From the NCBI GenBank assembly GCA_907163375.1, contig CAJQUW010004613.1, forward strand, positions 1,178,001 through 1,242,000: DNA of 64,000 nucleotides, written 5' to 3'. Positions 1 through 9,200 of the stretch are shown here, piece by piece; the stretch's first letter is position 1; the number at the start of each line of letters is the position of its first letter. Below the pieces are notes generated by a model that was given only the letters and a program-made list of their open reading frames with translations, ran no database searches and was not told where the DNA came from. The DNA comes from Prostheceraeus crozeri. Lineage: Eukaryota > Platyhelminthes > Polycladida > Euryleptidae. Position numbers and translations under genes: made by a program.

Positions 1-1
1 C

Positions 2-106
2 GGAGCTGGTAAGGTGCGATCTTCAGTCAAAAGGCATTCACGCAAACGTCGCAGAGGCTCTAATCATTCATCAGGCGCTAAACGACGACGCTGCCATAAC
101 TTCTAA
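2..106 (+). CDS. 3' end of a basic-tailed protein (partial)
   Basis: An open frame runs from the window edge to a TAA at 104-106, three bases before the capsid gene. The visible ~34 residues are very rich in Arg, Lys and Ser, with KRRR- and KRRRC-type clusters. Such tails suit a DNA-binding core protein or a nuclear signal on a virion protein, as in adenovirus core proteins. That role is inference, since only the tail is visible. Confidence 0.5.
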   Translation, partial: GAGKVRSSVKRHSRKRRRGSNHSSGAKRRRCHNF

Positions 107-108
107 TC

Positions 109-1386
109 ATGGAGTGTAAAACTTCCGGTTTTTGTTTGTTTGATCAACAAGCCATACAGACAGATATTCTTAGTTCAAGTATTGTAGATTATCATCCTCG
201 AACAGCTGAGAATGCTGGCCCCATTGAATTTGTTATTCCTGGTGGTAGTGATGACTACATAGATTTGAGTTATGCGATGGTTGATTTGAGGTTTAGAATT
301 CAGCAAGCAGATGGAACTGCTATTGACGATACACATAAAGTTGGACTGAACAATTTACCATTGACTACATTACTTCGTGATGTTTCTCTAACGATTGGAG
401 AGCAGCAGGTGGAAGGTGGTCAAAGCGATTATCCCTATAAATCATATTTCAATCATGTATCACAGTTTCATCCAGCAGCACAAAAAAGTCATATGGAAGC
501 CATGGGATGGTACAGAGATGAAGCAGGAAAATTTGATGTTGAAACAAACAGTGGCTTTGTAAAGCGATCTGCTATGATTAAAGATAGTAGAGTATGTCAG
601 CTATATGGTCCGCTGAATTTAGACTTCTTTAGACTGTCAAAGTTTTTACTCTGTAATACCAGCATGCGACTCAAGCTGACATTGAATAAGCCTGAATTTG
701 CGCTGAATGCATTTGCTAAAGTTGACAATTTTAGAATTCATGTGGAAGATATTGCACTTTACATTCGTCGAGTAGTACCGAATCCAAGTGTCATTAGAGG
801 GCATGCTGAAGGTCTTAACCGCCAAAATGCCATTTACCTCGTTCAGCATACAAAGCTTCTCACCTTTACAATTCCTAAAGATCAAAAGAGTTTCATGAAA
901 GATGGCCTCTTTCCATCGGAAGCACCGAAGCTCCTCATGGTGGCAATGGTTGAAAATGATGCATTTAATGGTAATATAAAGAAGAATCCTTTCAATTTTA
1001 AACACAATCAGTTAAGTGAAATTGCTTTACGTGTAAATGGTGTGAGTCATCCTGGTCCACCCTACAAACCAGATTTTGCTTCGGATCAATTTATGCGCAG
1101 TTATGTTGATTTTATGGATGTCTTTGGCTTTTACAATACGGATGACACCAACGGACTGACTATGAAAGAGTTTAAGAGTGGATATACTATTTATGCATTT
1201 GATTTGACTGCTGACAGCGATATTAGTGCCCCCTATCGTCAAGCGAACGTGCCTCATAATATTCGTTTGGATTTGACGTTCAAAAGAACACTACCTGAGA
1301 CGATCAATGTATTAATTTATGCAGTCTTCGATTCAAATATTGAAATTACAAAGTATCGTGACGTGATTCTTCAGTATAATCGTTAA
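109..1386 (+). CDS. Major capsid protein (double jelly-roll, F54H12.2-like)
   Basis: The 425-residue product has the layout of the Polinton major capsid protein, annotated in many invertebrates as F54H12.2-like. An N-terminal segment around residues 40-70 reads IDLSYAMVDLRFRI. A conserved loop around residues 100-140 contains the YPYKSYFNH and WYRDEAG motifs. The C-terminal part is rich in beta strands and ends in a VLIYAVFDS-type strand. The family forms the hexon-like shell of a putative icosahedral virion. The ATG at 109 directly follows the upstream stop. The TAA overlaps the next ATG as TAATG, coupling it tightly to the protease. The frame is open from end to end. Confidence 0.88.
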   Translation: MECKTSGFCLFDQQAIQTDILSSSIVDYHPRTAENAGPIEFVIPGGSDDYIDLSYAMVDLRFRIQQADGTAIDDTHKVGLNNLPLTTLLRDVSLTIGEQQVEGGQSDYPYKSYFNHVSQFHPAAQKSHMEAMGWYRDEAGKFDVETNSGFVKRSAMIKDSRVCQLYGPLNLDFFRLSKFLLCNTSMRLKLTLNKPEFALNAFAKVDNFRIHVEDIALYIRRVVPNPSVIRGHAEGLNRQNAIYLVQHTKLLTFTIPKDQKSFMKDGLFPSEAPKLLMVAMVENDAFNGNIKKNPFNFKHNQLSEIALRVNGVSHPGPPYKPDFASDQFMRSYVDFMDVFGFYNTDDTNGLTMKEFKSGYTIYAFDLTADSDISAPYRQANVPHNIRLDLTFKRTLPETINVLIYAVFDSNIEITKYRDVILQYNR

Positions 1387-1781
1387 TGAGTTGGTTGACT
1401 GCTGACGATATTAAGACTAAAGTGCAGCGTAATGCAGACGAAGCGACGTTGAAAGCTTTCGATAATGTCTATTCACTCGATACCTTACCACCTGCAGTAA
1501 ATCACTATCCCATCTTTATTGTGCTAAACACTCATTCGCAGAATTTAGGCGGTGAGCATTGGAAAGCGATCTTTATTGGAGAAGACCGACGTGGTGAACT
1601 ATTTGACTCTCTTGCTCAACCTCCAAATATACCAACACAGCAGTGGTTGAGAAAACATACGCGTCAATATCAGCGAAATGAACGCATACTACAACATCCA
1701 CTTTCATCAACGTGTGGTGCTTTTGTACTGTACTTCATCTTAAAACGTTTACATGTATCTCGATTTGTATCTGTTATTTAA
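1386..1781 (+). CDS. Adenain-like cysteine protease (PRO)
   Basis: A 131-residue product resembling the adenovirus/Polinton maturation protease (peptidase family C5, Ulp1-like fold). The expected residues are visible in order: H58 in GGEHW, D74 in ELFDS, Q103 in ILQHP and C110 in STCGAF. The family cleaves capsid precursors during virion maturation. It starts inside the stop codon of the capsid gene (TAATG), so translation may depend on termination-reinitiation, or the ATG may be reached by leaky scanning. It is shorter than adenovirus protease (~200 residues) but normal for the Polinton form. Confidence 0.85.
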   Translation: MSWLTADDIKTKVQRNADEATLKAFDNVYSLDTLPPAVNHYPIFIVLNTHSQNLGGEHWKAIFIGEDRRGELFDSLAQPPNIPTQQWLRKHTRQYQRNERILQHPLSSTCGAFVLYFILKRLHVSRFVSVI

Positions 1782-1840
1782 AACTTTTCATGTAATCTAT
1801 CCTCTAATGAAAAAATGATGTAAGTTCTATCATGATTTGA

Positions 1841-1876
1841 AATAAAAACATCATGTTGGAAAAATTGTTTTTTATT
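1841..1876. terminator. Back-to-back poly(A) signals
   Basis: AATAAA on the plus strand at 1841-1846 serves the capsid-protease unit. TTTATT at 1871-1876 is AATAAA on the minus strand and overlaps the stop codon of the TBP-like reading frame. Two convergent transcription units therefore end within about 40 bases of each other. Confidence 0.6.
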
Positions 1877-2415
1877 TTACAATCCGCTGGGTACGTACAT
1901 ACTCGATGAGATAGTCTAGGATCACATTTGCTTGTACATGAGATTTTAATCCAGTAATGATCACTTTACTATTATGAAAGATTGCCACATGCACAGGTAA
2001 CCAACAACTAATAAGAGCTGCAGGAAAAAGTTCGGGTTCATAACACAAATTGTAACTGCTGGTACGAATCTTCAAAAATGATACACTTTCACTCCATTGA
2101 GTAGAGATCACCATATTGTCCAGTCAGATTCGACATCACACACCTCTCCCTCTTCCATATCCGACGTAGTAGTCTTTGTAGCTCTAAGCGCATTGACTGC
2201 GCCGATGAATGAGAAAGGGCGCCGAGAATCTGTACAGTCCCATTTGGGAAGAGTTGAAGATTCCGTGAATTGTTCATCTTCACCACTAACATTTGAGGTC
2301 GGCCCGGGTAATACTTGTTGTTTGGAAGGTGTTGGTGTAATGTTGTGAGATCGATTTTGGTGTAGAGTCTGAAGCGACGGAGAATGTTGACGATGGTGTA
2401 GCGATGGCGCTTCAT
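1872..2415 (-). CDS. TATA-binding protein (TBP)-like protein
   Basis: Two adjacent open segments match the two direct repeats of the TBP core. The first, beginning with MKRHRYTIVNIL at 2415, carries the repeat-1 pattern: VNI, KIDLTTL, a basic stretch, then LFPNGTVQILGA where TBP has IFSSGKMVCTGA. The second carries repeat 2: YEPELFP, identical to eukaryotic TBP, then VAIFHNSKVIITGLKS where TBP has IFVSGKVVLTGAK. TBP binds TATA boxes and nucleates RNA polymerase II initiation, so a viral form could direct transcription to the element's own TATA promoters. The two repeats are not in one continuous open frame. Either they are separate products or the gene carries about one break. It overlaps the C-terminal half of the 2108-2737 frame on the same strand. 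Confidence 0.8.
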
Positions 2416-2737
2416 GATGAAAGAATGAGTAAATTGAGCGATGTACCTTCCTTTTATACTTCTCCCAACTACCTTGATGAAATGTGAAGTTAGTATGAAG
2501 TTGGGAATGATAGAGTTGAATTCGCCGATTGTTGACGCGCAGCCAGATGCGATTTCCAATACGTGAATGTCTTTTCATATAGAAGTATTTCAAATCCTTC
2601 ATGATATGATGTAGAGATTGAAAATGACGATAAGATAAAGCAAACTCTCTTCTCACATTTCCAGTTGAATCTTTGAAATAGACGTTTCGATCATGATCCG
2701 TTTCAATACGTTGTAGGGAATCTAATTTCCAACTCAT
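2108..2737 (-). CDS. Small Polinton protein A (paralogue of protein B)
   Basis: A 209-residue frame with an ATG at 2737. I do not recognise the family. The first ~115 residues are clearly related to the neighbour at 2760-3116: both start with a LDSLQ-I-D-D-NV-FK-S pattern, continue with a RHF/RQF-L--IM-DL-YF segment, and end with WEKY-R-HRSI. The remaining ~95 residues are Ser/Thr/His/Pro rich and low in complexity. They share DNA with the TBP-like frame, so that half may be a shadow while the N-terminal half is real. Role unknown; possibly a DNA-binding or regulatory protein. Confidence 0.55.
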   Translation of the reverse strand: MSWKLDSLQRIETDHDRNVYFKDSTGNVRREFALSYRHFQSLHHIMKDLKYFYMKRHSRIGNRIWLRVNNRRIQLYHSQLHTNFTFHQGSWEKYKRKVHRSIYSFFHHEAPSLHHRQHSPSLQTLHQNRSHNITPTPSKQQVLPGPTSNVSGEDEQFTESSTLPKWDCTDSRRPFSFIGAVNALRATKTTTSDMEEGEVCDVESDWTIW

Positions 2738-2759
2738 GGTGCGTGGTAGTCATGTCTGA

Positions 2760-3116
2760 TTAAGATTTGCATAGTAGGGCGATGAACTCACGACGAATAA
2801 ATGTCATGATGGAGCGATGTATGTATCTTCTATACTTCTCCCAATTGTATTTGCGAAATGAGAAACAGTTTGCGGAATGAGAATGGCAGATTTGAATTTC
2901 ATTGTTGCGACGTTGAAGCCAAACTTGATCACCCAAGGAGATGAATCTTAATGTTTCAAAATATTCCAAATCCCTCATGATATCATTGAGGTTGACAAAT
3001 TGTCGCCATGTTAATGTAATACCTCTTGATGAATGACCATGAGAATTTTTGAAATGTACGTTTCCATCACGATCAACTCTGATATATTGTAGAGAGTCCA
3101 AAATCCAAGTCTTCAT
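2760..3116 (-). CDS. Small Polinton protein B
   Basis: A 118-residue product from the ATG at 3116. It is paralogous over nearly its full length to the N-terminal part of protein A, sharing the WEKYRRYIHRSI ending. It is basic and aromatic-rich, with no transmembrane segment or known motif. It lies head-to-tail with protein A and is divergent from the capsid-associated gene at 3152, with only about 35 bases between the two start codons. Such a short gap implies a shared bidirectional promoter or promoters inside the genes. Function unknown. Confidence 0.6.
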   Translation of the reverse strand: MKTWILDSLQYIRVDRDGNVHFKNSHGHSSRGITLTWRQFVNLNDIMRDLEYFETLRFISLGDQVWLQRRNNEIQICHSHSANCFSFRKYNWEKYRRYIHRSIMTFIRREFIALLCKS

Positions 3117-3151
3117 GATGTTATGCAAAGTCGCAGGTAAGCAATATAAAA

Positions 3152-4126
3152 ATGTCGTTTTATCATATTTTGCTTAGCAATGCGGCTACAAAGAGATTTG
3201 CTAGTAATCGAGCCGCACTCTTTTCTACTCCCATTGATCATACACAACAGCTAAATGGAAATTGGGAAGTGGGTGTCACTCAACTTGTTTATAGCAACTG
3301 TGTCTATACTTTTGATCATGAGGTGATGACTATTAATATGAGACGCACAGCTGCTTACCAATGTGAAAAGGGCTGCCGAGTATACATTCCACAATGGCCA
3401 AAGAAAGATCTCTTATCATGTAAAAAGTTTATATATGATTTCTTGAATAAAGCGAGTAAACATATTGTCCAATTTACTCCGCACAATGATGATTATAATT
3501 ATGTACATCATGTAGTTGAGAAAGATTGGATTGTTGGTTTAAGTCCAAGTTTAAGAAATCATTTAGGTTACCTCGCTAGCGCCTTAACAAGCTATGATAA
3601 TTTTAACGTTAATTACCACATAAGTGGTCATAAACAGTTAATATATCGAGAGGAAGCTTATTCTGTAGATCTTATTCCAAGAAATGAGAAGACGTTGGTG
3701 AAGAAGATTGTGATTAAGCCAAGAAAGACAAACATGACTCCTGAAACATTATTGAAGAAATTTAATTATCTCCTTCGAGTTGATGGTAAACAAGTGGCAA
3801 CATTGACTTATATTAAATCATCTAATCATATTGCAATAAGTAAATTAAATGATGATGAACTAGTATTAGTTTGTTCAAAAGATTTTCATCAGTTCTTACG
3901 ACATCATTCTGCAGCTGTTCATGGAAAATTTGATATGCAACATTTACCATGTGAAAGGTCAAATCAATTTGATACAGAATGGACCGTATCTTTATACAGA
4001 AAGTGTGTAGAGCCTTTCGGTGGTATCTTACATGAAACAAGAGTGTTGATGCCTCGCATTATTACTTCGGTTAAATTGGTTGTAGATTATTTAAATGAAG
4101 TGATAAATGAGCAACATATTTTCTGA
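3152..4126 (+). CDS. WEVG-type capsid-associated protein, N-terminal part
   Basis: A 324-residue product whose N terminus has the Polinton pattern: an N-terminal LLSNAATKRF, then LNGNWEVGVTQL around residues 32-43. This domain starts a virion-associated protein found in most Polintons, probably a minor capsid or penton-type protein; that assignment is moderate. Basic and beta-rich stretches follow. The C-terminal segment usual for the family is found in the next frame, which begins before this one ends. TATAAAAATG sits at the start codon. Confidence 0.7.
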   Translation: MSFYHILLSNAATKRFASNRAALFSTPIDHTQQLNGNWEVGVTQLVYSNCVYTFDHEVMTINMRRTAAYQCEKGCRVYIPQWPKKDLLSCKKFIYDFLNKASKHIVQFTPHNDDYNYVHHVVEKDWIVGLSPSLRNHLGYLASALTSYDNFNVNYHISGHKQLIYREEAYSVDLIPRNEKTLVKKIVIKPRKTNMTPETLLKKFNYLLRVDGKQVATLTYIKSSNHIAISKLNDDELVLVCSKDFHQFLRHHSAAVHGKFDMQHLPCERSNQFDTEWTVSLYRKCVEPFGGILHETRVLMPRIITSVKLVVDYLNEVINEQHIF

Positions 4127-4544
4127 AAAAGAAGGTGTTTTGTCTCTCACTATAAGTGGAAAAGGAATTGAACTAATTATGGATAAAACTCTAATGGACA
4201 TTTTGGGTTTTGATCAAAATATCTTTAAAAGTGGTACTGTAACCAAAGCTAGCGCAGACATGTCGCTATCGCGTCGTATTAACTATTTTCAGATATATTC
4301 CAATATTGGTGAAGATGTACGTGTGGGAGATGTTGAAGCTCCATTGCTAGCAATGATACCATACCAGCCAAAAAGCTGCAGTATTTTATCTGAGCATACT
4401 TTCAAGAAAGTGCATTATACAAAGCTGAAATCAAACTACATCCCACAAATTGATATTGCCATTTATGACGATGCTGGTGCGTTGATTCCTTTTCATAAAG
4501 ATGCTGTGACAAGTATCACACTCCATTTCCGAATGAAGAGTTAA
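4107..4544 (+). CDS. WEVG-type capsid-associated protein, C-terminal part
   Basis: A 145-residue product that matches the C-terminal domain of the same Polinton family: a YFQIYSNIGEDVRVGD segment, PLLAMIP, an aromatic HYTKLKS, then IDIAIYDDAGALIPF and a final LHFRMKS. In related elements this domain is joined to a WEVG N-terminal domain in one protein. Here it is its own open frame overlapping the upstream one. Its stop overlaps the next start as TAATG. Confidence 0.7.
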   Translation: MSNIFSEKEGVLSLTISGKGIELIMDKTLMDILGFDQNIFKSGTVTKASADMSLSRRINYFQIYSNIGEDVRVGDVEAPLLAMIPYQPKSCSILSEHTFKKVHYTKLKSNYIPQIDIAIYDDAGALIPFHKDAVTSITLHFRMKS

Positions 4545-6103
4545 TGCAAAAGTATGCTAATATATTTTCCAATGTGAATAATATGGAAAGTGAAAATAAG
4601 GACTCGTTTCTAATCTACTTGCCCAGTAATGCTTCTATGAATAAATTTCCCAAAAATAAACCATCAGACTATCGAGTAGAATTAAATCGCCCACTACATT
4701 TAGAAGGTGAATGGGAGGTTGGCGTTTCTAGTATTTGCTATGATAGCAATATTCAGAATGTGAATGATTTGGAAGAAATGATATTGACTCCTCGCACCCA
4801 TGATGGAATAACGATGAATAATGCATTCCAGTTCCCATACAATTTAACATCAGATGGAAAGTGGAACTATGAATGGATTCAGATAAAATCAGATTCTTAT
4901 GAACCATTTGGGAATGAGAAAATTATTAAGGCATTCAATAGTGGTAATACTTCCATCATGAAGAATAAGGATCAGAAAGTTAATGAGTTTACTATCTATC
5001 ATTGGAGTGGGAGACAGTTCCTTCGCTTTCATTCTTTTACTAAAGGTCTTACACTGAGGTTGGATAATGAATTCTATCCACATCTTGGTTTTGGTCATGG
5101 ACTACATCTAACGTCAATTGCTACTGCAAATGTTAAAAAAGTTTATTCAAATCGAATCAACAAATTTCATTATAGATTTAAAATATTTGATGAAGATGTT
5201 GTAGAATGCGAAAAATGCATCATTTTGAAAAAGCGTGGTGTTCAACCTTTATCACTTATTGAGTTAGTAAAACGATGGGATGAGACTGTGGGTAAGAAGT
5301 ATGGAGAGAAAATTATGGCGGACAAAAATAAGTTGGTTATTCAGAAATATAATGACAAACTTACAGTTTATTTCTCTCCAACCTTGCGCCATTTTGTAAG
5401 ACATCATACACCTATTATTGGAAGCGGTGTGGTGTATACTTCTCATGAATATCACACTAAAGCTGATTCAGTTAATGATGAATGGTGGGTGGACATCTAT
5501 GGTGATCGCATCAAGAAAATTTACCAGTCTTATGAAGAATCTAAAGTTGCTATCAATATAATGCCGCGTCTATATCATACAGTTGAAAGCTTCATTCATG
5601 TAGTAAATCCTTATATACAACAGAAGTTGAAGCATGTGATGAAAAGTAAATATGATGTAAAGACACACCACATTTCGTTTTCAATTGAAAATCAACGCGT
5701 TGTTCTGAAACTGGACGATGACATTCAATGTCAATTGAGTAAAAATTTGAAAAAACTCTTTGGTTTTTCAATGCTACAAACAGTGTTTGCTGCTGCGCAT
5801 ACGATTGGTATAGAAACACCAATGACACTTGATAAACATGAACAGCACCTTTACATTCAAAGTGATTTGATTCTACCTATTTCTGTTGGTGAGAAAAAAG
5901 AATACATTTTACGCGATTTCATTCATGATAAAGACGCTTCATATGGAATAGTCGAGAAGATGTTTGAATCTATTTTCTATCATACCGTCGTCAAACAAAC
6001 TATACCCTCTATTGCTATCAAAATTACCAATGGTTTACAAGAGTGCATCCATGTGAAAGATACTAAATACCTCATAACTTTAGTGTTTCGGAAAACAAAG
6101 TGA
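4544..6103 (+). CDS. Second WEVG-type capsid-associated protein
   Basis: A 519-residue, single-frame paralogue. LPSN at residues 26-29 and GEWEVGVSSI at 55-64 mark the N-terminal domain. The last 60 residues (SIAIKITNGLQE, ITLVFRK) correspond to the C-terminal domain of the 4107-4544 product. A second possible start is the in-frame ATG at 4583, just before ESENKD. Two different WEVG proteins side by side suggest duplication followed by specialisation, for example penton versus fibre-like or peripentonal roles (inference). An AATAAA at 6127-6132 follows the stop. Confidence 0.72.
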   Translation: MQKYANIFSNVNNMESENKDSFLIYLPSNASMNKFPKNKPSDYRVELNRPLHLEGEWEVGVSSICYDSNIQNVNDLEEMILTPRTHDGITMNNAFQFPYNLTSDGKWNYEWIQIKSDSYEPFGNEKIIKAFNSGNTSIMKNKDQKVNEFTIYHWSGRQFLRFHSFTKGLTLRLDNEFYPHLGFGHGLHLTSIATANVKKVYSNRINKFHYRFKIFDEDVVECEKCIILKKRGVQPLSLIELVKRWDETVGKKYGEKIMADKNKLVIQKYNDKLTVYFSPTLRHFVRHHTPIIGSGVVYTSHEYHTKADSVNDEWWVDIYGDRIKKIYQSYEESKVAINIMPRLYHTVESFIHVVNPYIQQKLKHVMKSKYDVKTHHISFSIENQRVVLKLDDDIQCQLSKNLKKLFGFSMLQTVFAAAHTIGIETPMTLDKHEQHLYIQSDLILPISVGEKKEYILRDFIHDKDASYGIVEKMFESIFYHTVVKQTIPSIAIKITNGLQECIHVKDTKYLITLVFRKTK

Positions 6104-6126
6104 AGTCATTGTGATATGTTTATTGA

Positions 6127-6132
6127 AATAAA
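6127..6132 (+). terminator. Poly(A) signal of the capsid block
   Basis: AATAAA lies 24 bases after the stop of the second WEVG gene. The convergent polymerase gene ends ~150 bases further on, so this signal likely ends the plus-strand unit. Confidence 0.55.
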
Positions 6133-6282
6133 AATATGTATATGAAAAAGTCTTTTCACAGATATAGGGGGAATGAGCTGACTGTAGGCATATATTCACA
6201 AGGAAGAAACGATCTCATGCGATACATAAAACAACCATGTATATCTACAAAAAGCAACATCAAAATACTGAGTTAAAGTTGA

Positions 6283-9200
6283 TTATGTCAATACATCTCC
6301 TGAATGTGGTAGCGTGAGTTTTATTCTTTTGGGTGGAGGTATGTTTGTGTCAGGATGTCCATGTGGAAGAGATGTGTTATGTCCTATCCAACACCTCTTA
6401 TCTTCCCATGCTGAAAGTGCTCGTTTCTTGAACGTGTGCGTTTTCACAGTATGAACTTGAGATTTTAAGATTGTCATATTGACAAACGTTATAGTTTTAT
6501 TTTTATAGGCCTTCTTATAGGACCGATGTTTCATTTTGTGAACAATGGATTTTGATATACCTTTAGCACGCTTAATACTATCTGCACATTCTTTTAATTT
6601 CATGGAATACATTTTAGGACGGAGGAGAATCATTTCATCTATTTCCTTTCCTGCTGTTTCATCCTTAAAACAACCAAGTTTGGCTTTATTCTGTATGGAA
6701 TAGAGTGGATGAGTGGGATTGTAGTTAGATGTGTCGAAATATTTTTCTAATGACTTGCCTACTTCATTAAAATTTAAATCTTTTTGAGTGGTAATTCCTA
6801 AAAAGAAACTATCTGTATCACCACCCAGCAAGCGAACCTCTTTTACGAGAGGGCATGGTTTTAATATTTTGTAGAAGAGTTGATACATTTCAAGCTTGGA
6901 ATAATCTAAAACGGCTTGCCCAATATAGATGGGTTTGCACAACTCAACTTCTGATTTTATCATTTTAACACCTACAATATCCTCATTGATGATGTCTCTA
7001 TCAATGAAAAGAGGTGATGAGGTCAATTTGTGATATTTTTGTTCATCAACGACTAGTTTGTAGTTCATACGTATTCTAACATCCTCCATGGTCTTTCCGA
7101 AAAGACTGTTATTCTTATATTTATAAAAATCCTTTTCAAAATTATTTTGGGCGAGTGCACGTTTTTGACTGTTACTATCTATGTAGGGTTTGAGGAAGGC
7201 TTTCTGTCTAAATTTGATAATGCGGTGAACTGACTTTAGAAGCATGCCCATTTCTAAATAGAATTTTAGTATGCAGAAGTGTACGAGATAATTTTTCTTA
7301 TCATTTTGGGTGAGTAAAAGTTTGCGGCATGGTTTGTACCTTGGCTGTCCACACTCTGTTAAGTTATTATGAAATTGTGACATGAATGGTGAAAACATAT
7401 CTTCAGTCACTTCACCAGATTCAGGTGCGAGTGGGAAATCAGCAGTTTTATTTTTAATGCTATTTGGATAAATCAAATCCACTTCAAAATAATATCCCCA
7501 ATCACCTTCATCTGGAATCTTCAGTATGTTTGAAGGGTTGGAGTAATACTCAAGCTCATCTTGATTTAACCAACTAAACTCGGAATGAGGTAGTGGTTTA
7601 GACAGTGAACTGCCATATAAATTATTTTGGTCATAGTACTTTAGGTGGATATGATCATCACCTACTGTTTCAGATTTTATATGATGTTTATTTACAAATG
7701 TGAGACCACCGCGTATTCCGCGCTCAAATATATTATACATCTCCGGGTCTTGTAAGAGATGAATGGTCTCACCAGTCATTTTAAAGGCTGATTTAAAGGA
7801 CATGGCTGGTAGACTGACAAAGTGGACAGGATCTAATTTGTCTTCTTCTAATGCCACTCGTCGAAATTCCTGAAAGACATCAGCCAACAAAATGACATCT
7901 AATTCTAAGTAAGCGATCATATAATCGCCAAACGTTTTACAATCAAATTTTAACCATGCCTCTTGAGCATGTTCATAATCTTCTACTGGACAATCTTCAC
8001 CCGTCAAATCGTTTTGGAACTTGTCAATGGAAGGAAGGGTTGTTTCATTTAGTTTAGACATTGACCTAAAATACGCATAAGGAAAGACTCCTTTGCGAGT
8101 GATTATTTCATCCGTTAAGTTTGGATAGTGTTTCTTCAAAGTTTGACTATGGGGAAGAAACTTGAGATTACGAACGAGAGAAGCTAGTGACGCTGACATG
8201 AATTGGAATGAATCTAAAAATTTTATTTCGAAGAAGACTGTCTTAATTTCTTTAGTTTTATCTACTGGTACTTTTGCTGTCATTGCCATGAATTTTTCTC
8301 TCGTTTGTGCTATTACATTAAACTGCCACGATTTCATCTGGCTCAACCCTCCTTTTATGAGCATATGACTGTCATAGCCCTTAAAGTTATGAAAAATGAC
8401 GGGTAGTACACGACGTCTCAACCTAAGTGAAAAGTTACATTTGGAGCAGAGTGCGTTTCTAAATTTACCAGTGATGTGATCATGATCACGCACTTTCTTA
8501 ATTTTATCGTCATCAAACGTCTTATGACATTTAGGACAGGATGTGCAACTTTCAAATGTTTGTTTGTCTTCATCTGACATATGTAGTGACTTACGCTGCA
8601 ATTGGGAATCATATGATTGTTGAAATTTAGCAGCTTTATCGAGAAATTCTAGAAATTTTGAAATGCAATCTTCACCTTGCCAAGTATGCATTTTGTTTTG
8701 CCTATTCCTAAAGTGGTCATGCCATACTTCATAGCAGGATATGGCTGCTGGCTTGTGGATGATATCATCAATGTAGCATTCTATGTCTGCGTAAATGACA
8801 CGCAGGGGACTTAATTCGTCACCATTATCCCTATGTGAAAATATTTTATCTTTGGGCATGCGTTCCATTTGTAATTTACCTCGCCTGCACCATTCATAGT
8901 GAGTTTCAAATTTATCTTTACCCCAAAAGGAGTGGATGCAGCGGTCGCATACAAAATGTTCACCTCTTTTAGAGTGCCCCAAGTGAGTGTACAAGCGAGA
9001 GATTTTGGGAATACCACAGTAGTGCCATTCCTCGCTATCATCTTGTTTTACTAATAAGAGGTTGACTACACGTTCATAACAAGTTGAACGTGAATTATAG
9101 CGGGCACCCTTCAACCCCTTCTCCCACACGTGAACGACAATTTTAATCTTATCATGTTTTTCGAACGTTTCTACATCTTTGATTTTCATGTTGTTACTAT

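Noticed and set aside
8162-9041. Several open frames inside the polymerase gene
   Set aside because: Shadows of the 1,266-residue polymerase frame, with no independent motif or promoter.
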